Part shown: piece by piece, positions 17,806 through 27,550 of the stretch
How positions within the stretch are numbered: position 1 is the first letter of the stretch
How the letters are laid out: each line of letters begins with the position of its first letter
Origin: Corynebacterium aquatimens
GTDB lineage: Bacteria > Actinomycetota > Actinomycetes > Mycobacteriales > Mycobacteriaceae
NCBI RefSeq assembly: GCF_030408395.1
Contig: NZ_CP046980.1
Coordinates: 1,922,001-1,986,000 of the forward strand
Direction: 5' to 3'
DNA length: 64,000 bases
Program-made: the position numbers and the translations under genes
The notes under the pieces: model-generated
The model's database searches: none
The model's input: the letters and a program-made list of their open reading frames with translations, nothing else
Told to the model about the DNA's origin: nothing

Positions 17806-19295
17806 TTTGAGGTCGCCTCCGCATGCTGTGAGGTGGTGGTTGTGGTGGCAAGGAGCTGGTCGTAGGTGGTGAGGTTCGCTCGCGCTTGTTGTGTTGGTGG
17901 TGGGGCGCTGTAGCGTGCGGCGATACCCAGATGAGGCCCGGTTGGTTGGGCGTTGGTTTCTAATAGTGCGGCGGCTGCGGTGACGGTGGCGTCGAATCCG
18001 CATTCTGTGGCGGTGGTTTCGGCGTGGGTGAAAAACTCCCGGCGTGTAGCAGTATCCGCCCCGTCGAGGTAGCCCACGACAGCGTCCGGCATGTGATGGC
18101 GAAGCGGTGAGTTCGTCCACGCCCCGGGTTTCTTCGCTAACCCAGGCAGCAAACTCATCGGGTTGATCACCGTCGATTCTGCGGTGCCGAAGACTCTCGG
18201 CAGCGCGATGATGCGTTTGGTGTCGTCGTCTAAAACGGTGACGGTGTCGTGGGACAACTCCAGCGTGACTTGCCTGTTCGCCCAGGCAGGCCCGACCAGG
18301 TAGCGGTTGCCGTCTAGGGTGACAACGCCGGTTTTGTCGGTGCGGCGCACTTCGAAACGCACCGGGTTAAACCGCACCGACGGACATGCTTTCAGCGCCT
18401 GCTGATCCTGTTTGAACAGTTCAGCGACCGTGGCTGCCTTCTTGTAGTGCGTGTGGGTAGCAAACGCGGCGCACCCGGACTCCAAGATGGTGTTCAACTC
18501 CGCCAGGGAGGCTACTTCCGGCACAGGCACAAGCAGGTTTCGGCGGATGAACCCAACCGCGTTTTCCACATTGCCTTTCTCATGGCCCGAGTACGGATTG
18601 CAGTACCGCGCCTTCGTCCTATAGTGCGCTTTGAACGCGGCGAAAAGCTCCGATTCCACCACTTTCGGGCCGACACGGCGCCCAACAGCGGTCGCGTTAT
18701 CGAAGACCATCTCAGTCGGCACCCCGCCGGCAGCGTCGATGACATCTAAAAGCCCGGTAATGACGCACTCAGCGGTTTCGCCGGCAAAGGCCCTGCAAAA
18801 CCGCATATTTGAATACGGAAACGTCACCACCAGAAGGTGCACAACCCGCGCGGCTGACGCCATGATGACTTCTGCCTGGCCGAAATCGACCTGGATGACC
18901 CCCGGTGACCATTCCAACTCCATAAACCCATCCCCCGGAGCCTGGTGGTCCTGTTTCCACTGCTTTACGTAGCGCTGCACCGGTGAATACGAGCCCGTAT
19001 ACCCATGCTCGTTGGTAAGCCGGTCGCAAATGCGTTGCGCAGTGTGGCGTTGCTTGCGTGGCATGCGCTGGTCTTGCTCAAGCCACTGATCAACAACCGC
19101 GCACAACGCCTCACCCAGCACGATTGAGCCTGGTTTGCGTGTCGTCACCGGCGCGGTCGGGCTGAAATCGTCCTGGTTGACGTACTTATCGACCGTAGCG
19201 CGCGATACCGAGACCGCCTTCGCGATCGCTCGTCTAGACATTCCCTCGTCATCGAGCTGTCTGATAGTTTCGATCGTGGTCATGCTGATCGTCAT
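17802..19295 (-). CDS. istA: IS21 transposase IstA (IS21-4)
   Basis: The protein has 497 residues. A helix-turn-helix at residues about 18-38 (SRRAIAKAVSVSRATVDKYV) is followed by the DDE core: D in IQVDFGQAEV, D in MVFDNATAVG and E in GHEKGNVENAVGF. The C-terminal region (VTLDGNRYLVGPAW) is the usual IstA barrel, and a Thr-rich tail closes the protein. It is clearly divergent from the IstA proteins of IS21-1 to IS21-3, which share VDWxG and IVPDNAS motifs. The stop overlaps istB by 4 nt. Confidence 0.92.
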   Translation of the reverse strand: MTISMTTIETIRQLDDEGMSRRAIAKAVSVSRATVDKYVNQDDFSPTAPVTTRKPGSIVLGEALCAVVDQWLEQDQRMPRKQRHTAQRICDRLTNEHGYTGSYSPVQRYVKQWKQDHQAPGDGFMELEWSPGVIQVDFGQAEVIMASAARVVHLLVVTFPYSNMRFCRAFAGETAECVITGLLDVIDAAGGVPTEMVFDNATAVGRRVGPKVVESELFAAFKAHYRTKARYCNPYSGHEKGNVENAVGFIRRNLLVPVPEVASLAELNTILESGCAAFATHTHYKKAATVAELFKQDQQALKACPSVRFNPVRFEVRRTDKTGVVTLDGNRYLVGPAWANRQVTLELSHDTVTVLDDDTKRIIALPRVFGTAESTVINPMSLLPGLAKKPGAWTNSPLRHHMPDAVVGYLDGADTATRREFFTHAETTATECGFDATVTAAAALLETNAQPTGPHLGIAARYSAPPPTQQARANLTTYDQLLATTTTTSQHAEATSK

Positions 19296-19536
19296 CTACT
19301 TTCTGGTCCCTTCCTAAAAAACCCAAGTCCCGGACCTCGCGGCCAAACGAAGATGGGACATCTCTCAGGAACAGAAACCTACTGGGGTGGTTAATCGGCA
19401 TGGCCCTTTCCCTTTCCAAAAAAGGGGCCACACCAGTCACAGCCACATGGGCAAGTGGCCTAATTTTCCGCGCTGAAACGGACCAAAACAGGCCGCCGAA
19501 ACGGACTACTTCCCAAGCCGAACTGGACCACCTACA

Positions 19537-19929
19537 TCAGACCAGACACAACCGATTCTGAGTGTCCAACCCTGGGCGCTGGCCACGTGCTCGACCGGTC
19601 AGCGAAGCGTATCGCGCATTTGCCTCCCGAGTCGACGCGATCACATGATGTGAACCGACCCGTACACATAGCGGTTCATTACAACGATGGTCCGCTACAA
19701 CATCAGAATTCGATATATCAGTGCCGGAAAGCATCAGCGCGAAACGATGCGCTGACACCGAATACTGCCGACCATCAACACGAAAATTAATCCGACCATA
19801 GCCATCAGGCGAAGAAATCGCTCCCGTGAAAATCCAACATCCATCAGGAGACGGACTTTTCACTACCTTTCTCCAAAACGACTCAACGACACGATTAGGA
19901 ATTGTTGCTGGCAGCCGAGTCATTGGCAT
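19537..19929 (-). pseudogene. HNH endonuclease, C-terminus truncated by IS21-4
   Basis: The minus-strand frame shows an HNH_3-type nuclease, as found in phages and plasmids. The segment CWIFTGAISSPDGYGRINF is followed by SAHRFALMLSG, then VADHRCNEPLCVRVGSHHVIAST with the H…C…C…H metal and catalytic set, then REANARY. After about 19554 the frame reads into the IS21 end (residues LCLV), so the native C-terminus is missing, though the HNH core looks complete. The start is probably ATG 19929 or 19923, near GAGGAG, overlapping the end of the upstream gene. Activity is possible but unproven. Confidence 0.7.
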
Positions 19930-20299
19930 CCGGCTCCTCGCCTGCACCCCCATCAGAGTTGGACTCCTCTACCTCAGTATCGTCGTCTGCCTCATCATCG
20001 CTGTCCGGTTTCTGCTCAGTTTCCGCTTTGCGGGCGTGCGGTGAACCAACGAGATCAAGCGCCTCATTAATCCGGCGCATGGGAACAGTGAAGTCCTTCG
20101 CCAGCTTTCCCTTTTTCTCTCCCTCGCCCAGCAACTTATCAAGCGCCAGCCCAAATGACTCAAGCGCGTCGTCCAACGCTTCTAACGCGATGAATGCGTC
20201 AGTACGCGCTGACCGCATACGGGCAAGACGGTCGGCTTCTTCCTTTTGAAGCTCGCGCGCACGACGGCGGGCTTGTGCTCTTCTGTCTTTAGTCACCAT
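19895..20299 (-). CDS. Acidic-tailed coiled-coil protein of unknown function
   Basis: The protein has 134 residues from ATG 20299. The N-terminal 35 residues are strongly basic and helical (KDRRAQARRRARELQKEEAD), the middle is a predicted amphipathic helix (ALEALDDALESFGLALDKLL) and the last 40 residues are an acidic Ser/Asp/Glu tail. This basic-helix/acidic-tail layout fits a small DNA- or partner-binding accessory protein of a plasmid, but no family is recognised. It lies in the mobilisation module, upstream of and slightly overlapping the truncated HNH gene. Confidence 0.6.
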   Translation of the reverse strand: MVTKDRRAQARRRARELQKEEADRLARMRSARTDAFIALEALDDALESFGLALDKLLGEGEKKGKLAKDFTVPMRRINEALDLVGSPHARKAETEQKPDSDDEADDDTEVEESNSDGGAGEEPDANDSAASNNS

Positions 20300-20366
20300 G
20301 CCCAAAGAAAAACACCGCGCAGAAACAAAGTTAAGACGCTACCCCCACAACAAGCGCTAACACTCA

Positions 20367-20720
20367 CTAATTTCCATCTGGACGGTGTATATCAACGGAG
20401 GATGTGGCCAGTCCTATGCTGTTTCTGAACTGCTCAGGTTCAGCATAAACCGGTAGAAGACAAGCGTCGAAAAACTTCGCTCCATCAAGTACCGCGCCCC
20501 GAAAATCAACCTCGCTAAGGAATGCGCCTTCAAAGTCTGCATCAATTAGGTTCGCATTCCTCATGTTAGACCACGCCAGCATTGCTCCTCGGAAGGAGCA
20601 TCCCTGGCACTGGGAGCCTTCAAAATCAGCGGCGGATAAATCATAGTTTGAGAAATCTTTACCCCTCAGGTCTTTTCCTCGTAATTCTCGACGAGAGGAT
20701 TCAGACATTTCTCTGTACAT
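20367..20720 (-). CDS. Pentapeptide-repeat protein
   Basis: The protein has 117 residues. From about residue 17 to 90 it has consecutive A(D/N)LXX-type pentapeptides (LRGKD LRGKD FSNYD LSAAD and so on to FRGAV LDGAK), which fold as a right-handed quadrilateral beta-helix. Some relatives protect gyrase from inhibitors, but most have no known role and nothing here decides it. The start could also be the internal Met at residue 5. It begins 7 bp after the stop of the secreted-protein gene, so the two may share a transcript. Confidence 0.75.
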   Translation of the reverse strand: MYREMSESSRRELRGKDLRGKDFSNYDLSAADFEGSQCQGCSFRGAMLAWSNMRNANLIDADFEGAFLSEVDFRGAVLDGAKFFDACLLPVYAEPEQFRNSIGLATSSVDIHRPDGN

Positions 20721-20727
20721 CGAGCAC

Positions 20728-21294
20728 CTACTTCAGCTGAGGAGAATTGATTACCCAGTCAGGACAGCGTCCCTCTACCCATGGGCAGTATGTTGTTACA
20801 ACACCATATGGTCGCCCATCGGTGACCTTGTTGAATCCGACTACTGCCAGAACATCCCGAGTCTCCAGTTTGCGGCATTTCCTGGTCGGCCCCCATCCCT
20901 CACATCGAATATGATCCATCGGCAATCGGTATTCGACTCTATCTCCGCCGTTAAAGGTTTCAATCTTGGGAGCATACTGGGTAACTACTCGCGGCGCATT
21001 AGCACTAAGCCCGTGTTTTGACTGAATCTTTGACCGAGCACGTTCACGCATCACTACTCGTCGGCCATTCTTGTCGTCCCACTCTCCGACAATCCGATAG
21101 CCGTCTCCCCCGCCTGACATAAAGGCTGTTTTAGCACCACGTAGAAGTAATTCCGAACTTAACGAATCTTCTGAGACCGGCAGTCCTTCAATGCTTCCAA
21201 AATCCGTTACCTCCGAAGATGCCTCAGCGATCGGAGCATGAACCATCATTGCGCCGAATGCGACCAAAGCAATGATGCCTAGTCTTTTCCTCAT
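20728..21294 (-). CDS. Secreted protein of unknown function
   Basis: The protein has 188 residues. A signal peptide is visible (MRKRLG, hydrophobic IIALVAFGAMMVHAPIA, likely cleavage after AEA or AEASS near residue 25). The C-terminal half contains four cysteines (RCEGWG, KCRKLE, TYCPWV, RCPDWV) and conserved-looking aromatic stretches, suggesting a disulphide-stabilised extracellular domain. I do not recognise the family. It is encoded in the mobilisation module, opposite to the relaxase gene, and is followed by the pentapeptide-repeat gene. Confidence 0.65.
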   Translation of the reverse strand: MRKRLGIIALVAFGAMMVHAPIAEASSEVTDFGSIEGLPVSEDSLSSELLLRGAKTAFMSGGGDGYRIVGEWDDKNGRRVVMRERARSKIQSKHGLSANAPRVVTQYAPKIETFNGGDRVEYRLPMDHIRCEGWGPTRKCRKLETRDVLAVVGFNKVTDGRPYGVVTTYCPWVEGRCPDWVINSPQLK

Positions 21295-21403
21295 TTGAGC
21301 ACTTTCTCTCGTGTACTAACTTCGAAGATCTGTGCTTAAGCATATCCGCCAAGTCACTATCAGTACATGCCTTACCGTTCTTGTGGTGTTTTTCACATTG
21401 CTC

Positions 21404-21562
21404 CTAAAGAGCAACACACCTCTTGCAGATGTACATCTGCCACTTCTTAGGGGCTGACCAGCGCGAACGCTCAAGGGTGAAAAATAGCTTAAGTTCGTCA
21501 TCGTTCAGACCCCAAAAGTAGGTCTTAACTTCTGCAATTTTTCTTCCTAGCGTCACGCTCAT
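21404..21562 (-). pseudogene. Small zinc-type protein, reading frame stopped by an in-frame amber codon
   Basis: The frame from ATG 21562 reads MSVTLGRKIAEVKTYFWG…QMYICKRCVAL and meets TAG at 21406-21404 after 52 residues. The same frame stays open and protein-like beyond the stop (EQCEKHHKNGKACTDSDLAD…), so the cysteine pair CKRC before the stop would pair with C, HH and C after it as a zinc site. This suggests a nonsense mutation in a protein of about 90-100 residues. The start codon overlaps the start of the divergent relaxase gene (21561), so the two share a promoter region. The family is unknown. Confidence 0.55.
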
Positions 21563-24500
21563 GATGTCGATTCGAGTGGTCAACGCAGGAGATGGGTACG
21601 CCTATCTCCTACGCAACGTTGCCACTGCCGACGTTGACACAGAGACAAAAACCAAACTCGGTGACTACTACCAAGCCACCGGTACTCCCCCTGGCCGCTG
21701 GTACGGGCGCGGACTCACCGGCCTCGACTCCACTGCCATTACAGCAGGCACAACTGTCACCCAGGAGCACATGGCTGCACTCTACGGCGAGGGGCTTCAC
21801 CCCGAGGCCGATTCCCGTATCGCCAACGGCGCGTCCATTGCTGACGTACAACTCGGTCGCGCCTACCCGTTCTACTCCGGCGGCCATCAGGTACTCAAAG
21901 AGCTATCGACCATGGAGAAACAGTTCCGTTACCACGCTGGGCGCAGGCCCACCGAGCAGGAACGAAACACCATCGCGGTCGATGTCGCACGCAAGCACTA
22001 CAGCGACGAAACCGGCTACTCGAATGCGACGCCAAAGGAGATTCTGGCGTGGGTCAACGAGAAGAAAAACTCCGTTCGCCAGGCTACTGCTGGCTTCGAC
22101 CTGACGTTTTCACCAGCGAAGTCTATCTCTGTGCTGTGGGCACTCGGCGACGAGGAGACGCGGAAAACCATTGAGGCCGTTCACAATGAGTGCGTCTCTG
22201 CTTGCCTGGATTGGCTCGATGAGACAGCACTGCGTACCCGCTGTGAGGTCAATGGAGTCAAGAAGTTAACGCGCACGCGCGGCCTCATTGCCGCACAGTT
22301 TGTCCATTACGACACCCGTAGCGGTGATCCGGATCTTCACACGCACTGCCTGGTTTCAAACAAAGTCCAAGGCCCCGACGGAAAGTGGCGGAGCATTGAA
22401 GGAATGTCGTTGATGAAGTCTGCCGTTGCCGCATCCACCCACTACAACGCACTCATGATGCAGCGACTAGGAGATGAACTCGACCTCGCGTTTACTAACT
22501 ATGAGACCGACCCTGCCAAACAACCCGTGTGGGAAATCGCAGGCATTGATCCCAAGATGATTGCTCATTTCTCCAAACGACGCGCTGGCGCGCGTCCACG
22601 ATATGAGCAACTTCGAGAAGCCTACCGGCAGACACACGGGCGGACACCGGGACTGCGCGCGAGCCGAAAGCTCTGGCAACAAGCCGTGTTGGATACTCGA
22701 CCGAGCAAGGACACAGCGCAATCACTGGAATCCTTGCGTCAAACATGGCAGGCCGAAGCCCGACAGTTCTTCGGCAACTCGGCTACCGACGCGGTGGAAA
22801 AAATGTCTCTCACGCACCTGATGCCCGAGCAATTGCACCGGCGGTTGACTCCGACGGGTGGGGTGATTTTGTTACTGAACAGGCGGAATCAGCGATTGCT
22901 CTTGCAGTATCGCGGCGCTCCGAATTCCGACGCCACCACCTCCACACTGCTGTGGAGCAGGAACTTTCTTCCTGGATTTTCCCCTCCCAGCGCGAACGCG
23001 CCCTCGCCACCGCACACGTCATGGACAGAGCTTTAGAGTCTGCTGTACGCCTGACCCCACAGCCGTCCTACCGTATTCCCGGTCGACTGCTTACCGAAGA
23101 TGGTGAACTATTTGACCGCAGCGCCGACCAGGTTGTCTACACCAGCGCCGACATACTTGCGGCGGAAAACACTGTCCTGGACTCGGCTGTCGAGCCAACA
23201 GCTCACGTTGTCACCAACGCCGAGATTGACCGTGCTCTGGCACGCCACCAGCAAGCTAAAGGGTTTGCACTCAATGCTGGGCAGGAAGCGCTGACGCGGC
23301 ACCTGCTGTCTGCCGGAATGCAAACGGTCGCCGGTGTTGGCCCCGCCGGCACCGGTAAGACGGCCTCGATGGCCGTTGTCGCCGACACGTGGAGAAACTC
23401 AGGTAAACAGGTTTTCGCGCTCGCCCCGTCGGCGGTCGCTGCCAAGACTCTCGGCGGAGACATCAACGAAACTGGCCATACGTTGGCGTCACTGACCTAC
23501 CGCTGGCGCGGGAGGATTGGTTCAAGCCCGAAGAATGTGGACGCAATCCAGCGTGCGATTGGTAAGACTATTCGACCTGGCGACATGCTGCTCGTTGATG
23601 AAGCGGGCATGGCAAGCACAGATGATTTGGCCGCCATTGTCGAAATCGCGGAGGAAACAGGCGCAGTCGTGCGTATGGTCGGTGACCCCTACCAGCTTGA
23701 CGCGGTGGAAACCGGTGGCCTGTTCCGTACCGTATGTAAGCGCACTTCTGCCGTCGAGCTTGACCAGGTGATGCGGCAGGGTGACGATACCGCCCAGGCT
23801 CATGCTGGCCTGAAAACCCGTCGAGGCGATGCGTCTGGACTCGATGAGTACGACCGGCGTGGCTGGATTAGCGGCGGTACACGTTCCGACATGGTCTCTG
23901 GTGCCGTGGATGCGTGGTTGGCAGATTTTGACCGTGGACGCTCCACGCTTCTCGTCGCGTCCACCAACGCGGTGGTCGATGATGCCAACACTCGCATTCA
24001 GCGCGAACTTATCGACCGTGGCAAGGTGCAAGCCTCCGCCGGTTGGTTAGCTCGTCTTTTGCGTAAAAACCCGCCACAAGCGCAGCTTGGAGATCATCAC
24101 ACCGCCTATGTTGGTGACACTATTCTGACCCGCCGTAACCAGGTCATGCGGCAGCCTGACGGCAGCGAACACAAGATTCTCAACGGCCAGAAATGGCAGA
24201 TTGACCGCATTGGGAAAGACGGCTCAATCACCGCCATTAACACTGAAAATGGTCGCGGGATTGTTCTCGATGCCGACTATGTACGCCAGCATTGCCAGCT
24301 GGGGTATGCCTCCACGATCCACCGCGCCCAAGGTGTCACGGTCGATACCACTCACGCAGTGGTGGACTCGACTACTGATAGACGCGGACTTTACGTGGCC
24401 TTAACCCGAGGACGAGCAGAAAACCACGTTTGGGCAATCACAGATACCAGCATCGATGAAGCCGAAGAAGAAGCACACCTCCACATGGACGGTGATGCTC

Positions 24501-25204
24501 AAGCGCCGACCGCTCGCGATGTTCTGACACGCGCCGTCCATCGCGACCACGGCCACGTTGCAGCCACCGACATCGCCGAGAATCTTGCAAATCAAGACTC
24601 CGACCCACAACGCCAGCGTCAGTTGTATCGCACCGCAGTGCAGGCCCTCGCTGCTGATTACGCAGCAAGTGCCACCGAGCACCTCCTTGACGAACTGCCC
24701 ATCAACGCCGCCAATCGCATTGACCAGCAGGCAGTCTCTCGCATTCGCACCGCGGCGGGGCGTGCCGCATTACGCGGTGTCGATCTCCGCGACCGTCTCG
24801 CACAGGTGTGTCGATACGACGCTACCGAACGTGATCTCGGCGCGGTTATCGCTTCCCGGATTGACCAGCTTCACTCCCCTGGTTCACCGCTAAAGGACAC
24901 GCATATCCCACCGATGACCCCAACGACCGACATGCAACTACACGCGTTTGCCGTCGAGTTATCCACACAGCTCGAAAACGTCACTGTGACAGAAACGCCC
25001 GAAAGGAAAGTGCAGGAAAACAATGATTCTAAACACTCTCGTGAGCAGTTGCGTGAAATGTTCCGCGCCCGCGTGCGCACAGCCGCACAGGAAGCAGCAG
25101 CACAGGGACCCGCCCGTCGAGCCGCCGCCCATGAGCACACCAACCAATCCACCATCCCGCAAATCGAGTATGAGACTTCACAGGATAGCGACTTCGAACT
25201 TTAA
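21561..25204 (+). pseudogene. MobF-type conjugative relaxase-helicase (TrwC/TraI/TraA-like), frameshifted
   Basis: Two frames together make one relaxase of about 1,214 residues. Frame 1 (21561 to about 22800) has the N-terminal tyrosines (YAYLL, GDYYQ) and the metal triad in HYDTRSGDPDLHTHC (around residues 248-263) that define the TrwC-type relaxase domain. Frame 2 (about 22800-25204) has the superfamily 1 helicase: Walker A GPAGTGKT, Walker B LLVDEAGMAS, GDPYQLDAVE and the late motif STIHRAQGVTVD. One base is missing between about 22780 and 22850; the A6 run at 22798-22803 is the likeliest place. Such proteins nick oriT and unwind the plasmid during conjugation. A true mutation, a sequencing error or programmed slippage are all possible. 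Confidence 0.85.
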
Positions 25205-25282
25205 CGTCGAAAAAATCGAGCACCCTCAGAAAACCGTTGAAAATTACCTATAACTATTATAACCTCAAGAAGGAGCGATAGT

Positions 25283-27550
25283 ATGGCTCGCAGGAACGTG
25301 CCTAGCAACGACCAGTTGTCACTCTTTGACACCGACTCACTCGCCAATATCGACAAGGAGAAGAACAATGCCGCTGATCGAATCCGCCCACTGGACTCCG
25401 CCGGACGACCATTGGCTGATGCCGGACTACGACGTGGAGACCTTCGATACGAGACTGATTCGGCAGTATCTGCTCCTGATGGATCAGCCAGCGACATCGC
25501 CGCAGGTGTACCAGTTTCTAGAGGCTCTGGCCGACGAACTCAGCGAACGATTCCTACCAGCAATCACGAAGGAACTGGAGGACAATCGAGCGCCGGAGGA
25601 GACAGACGCCGACGTAGCGCGGAATCGTCGACGCCTGATTTTTCAGTTCCGCCAACACCAGTTCGCAACCCAGCTCCTAGCCCCGGCTCAGGCCAAGTAC
25701 CCTGGGCAGTGGGCAATACTTCATCCACTACTGCTGGCGCATCGTCCCTTCAACCGGACATCCGCAGCCGAGAACGCAGTGATGAAATCAACAGTTTTGG
25801 CAGCACACCAGGAACTGGGGCTTCCCACCGATCCAGCGACAATCGACGACCGGTGGAAGAATCTGAACGAGCAGGTCGATTTGCTACTGACGCAGCGCAA
25901 GATTCACCACTTTCAGCAGTGGATGAACCGGAAGGCCGAGTATCCGGTCAGCGCGGAAGCAATGCGAAACCTGTGGAAGCAGGAGCAGATACTCACCGCC
26001 AATCAGATTATCCACCAGGAGCTAACCGAACCGATAACCGCGAAGTATCTGGCCGAGGAGGAGAATTCCTCCCGGGCGGCCGATTTACTCTAGCGCCGAG
26101 CAGCGAGCCAACTACCAGCCCTGCAACTATTACCGCCGACCAGTACCGCCTACTGGCTGCTGACCTCGACCAGCGTGAGCAATTGGTCGACCAGCCAGAA
26201 TCCCTGGAAGGCTATGCTCTGCAGACGTGGCGGAGCCAGCTTGAAGCGCTCGCCACTCGGTCGGGCTTGGTTCGTGATGCCAACGGCGAGGTGGCTGATA
26301 ACCCGTTTTGGGCCACCGTTGGTCGCGTGTTTTCTGAACAATCCGTCGATGACCTGACAGCTATGGTCAACAGCCCAGCGGCCACCGAGGAATATATTTC
26401 ACGCGCGCATTTAGAGCTGGCTCGCCGTGGCCGGTTCTACACCGACGGACGCGATCCTGACGATACGGATTTGTTGCTTGCCGACGCTGCCTTTGGGCGC
26501 GTCGGCCTTGACGAGCTTACTGACGACAACATTCGCCAGATTACTGAACGCTGGGAAACCCCCGACTTCACCACGCAGCTAACTCCGCCTGCCCGTGAGG
26601 CACTGTCTGCTTTGGGAGACTGGGCACATGATGCCACAGATCTGATTGTTGCTGACCAGGTGGCAGAGAACCCGCAGTTTTATCGCGAGCAGCTGCGCTT
26701 AGGACGCACCACTAGTCCTTTTGTTCGCGATGCGCTGCTGGCGCATCTTGACCGAGACGAGCTAATTATGGCCTGGGCCGAGGGCCATATCCGTAGTACA
26801 ACCGCCGATGATGACCCGGCTCGGTTACTTCTCTCCGAGCTTCCGGCGGACCTCGACGAGACCCAGTTGCAGGCGAGTCACGAGAGTCTGAGTACCCTGC
26901 GTGAGTCGGCTCCTGTCCACGTGCAGTCTTATCTCGACGAACTGCTCACTGACGCATATGCCGAAATCGCCGTCCGCGCCGATGAGGACGACACGCACAC
27001 CGAGGCATCTGCCGACCAACCACGATCCGGTACCGCGCTGAGCTTTTCTCCACCTGCTGAGTCTCTGGCACCTCAGGGTGCGAAGGCACGTGCTCACGCC
27101 AACATCGAGGCCATCAAACTGCTAGCAACACTCGATGAGGAAAATCGCTGGCCGACAGCCGAGGAGCAGACAACCCTGGCAACCTATTCAGGTTGGGGTG
27201 CTGCTGACCAGGTTTTCCGTTCCAATAATGATCAATGGGCACGTGAATATGACGACCTGGTGGCCGCCCTTCCTGACAATGTGAGCATTGACCAGCTCAG
27301 AGCCTCGGTGACCACGGCCTTTTACACCGCTCCTGGGGTCACAACAGCTATGTGGGATGCGCTGCAGACAGCGGGATTTGACCGTGGCCACGTGCTGGAG
27401 CCAGGATCTGGCATAGGCGGATTTATCGGTGCGGCACCAAACACCGTCGAAGTTACCGGGATCGAACTCGATCCGATCGCGTCTCGCATTAGCTCCCTGC
27501 TCTACCCGGAGGCTACAACTCTCCACCGCGACTTTACGGGCTCTTCGTGA
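25283..27550 (+). pseudogene. Large plasmid-type adenine methylase/helicase protein, truncated by ISL3 copy 2
   Basis: ATG 25283 has AAGGAG 8 nt upstream. The frame gives about 752 native residues and then runs into the IS. Residues 1-30 (…NDQLSLFDTDS) look normal. About residues 30-270 are a disordered Ser/Gly/Pro/Arg-rich linker that overlaps another gene. From about 275 the protein is helical and well composed. Near 635 comes YSGWGAADQVF and near 702-713 HVLEPGSGIGGF, the SAM-binding motif of N6-adenine methylases, followed by GIELDP. Relatives on conjugative plasmids continue with a SNF2-type helicase, and all of that is missing here. It follows the relaxase gene in the same direction. 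Confidence 0.75.
25368..26093 (+). CDS. Overlapping (overprinted) gene of unknown function inside the methylase/helicase gene
   Basis: The frame gives 241 residues from ATG 25368 (MPLIESAHWTPPDDHW…), preceded by AAGGAG at good spacing, and ends with TAG at 26093. It lies entirely within the larger gene in the +1 frame relative to it. The product is rich in Leu, Gln, Trp, Tyr and Phe and looks like a folded, mostly helical protein (QVYQFLEALADELSERFLP; KIHHFQQWMNRKAEYP). By hand count its third codon positions are about 70% GC over the first 100 codons, against about 40% for the larger frame over the same DNA. An in-frame upstream ATG at 25326 has no good binding site. No family recognised; the function is unknown. 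Confidence 0.7.
   Translation: MPLIESAHWTPPDDHWLMPDYDVETFDTRLIRQYLLLMDQPATSPQVYQFLEALADELSERFLPAITKELEDNRAPEETDADVARNRRRLIFQFRQHQFATQLLAPAQAKYPGQWAILHPLLLAHRPFNRTSAAENAVMKSTVLAAHQELGLPTDPATIDDRWKNLNEQVDLLLTQRKIHHFQQWMNRKAEYPVSAEAMRNLWKQEQILTANQIIHQELTEPITAKYLAEEENSSRAADLL

Larger units (their letters stand above)
16964..19554 (-). mobile_element. Fourth IS21-family element, different subgroup (IS21-4)
   Basis: It carries istB and istA on the minus strand. The ends share GGTTGTGT..GTC....GTAG in inverted orientation near 16964 and 19554. The right end runs into the HNH gene and the left end starts 14 bp after ISL3 copy 1. I do not see a direct target repeat. The stretch 19296-19554 upstream of istA holds only the terminal repeats (AACGGACCAAAACAGG, AACGGACTACTT) and no gene. 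Confidence 0.8.

Noticed and set aside
17065..18120. 351-codon version of IstB in IS21-4
   Set aside because: The first 105 codons are antisense-frame read-through of istA (basic, His/Arg-rich). GTG 17805 overlapping the istA stop is the natural start.
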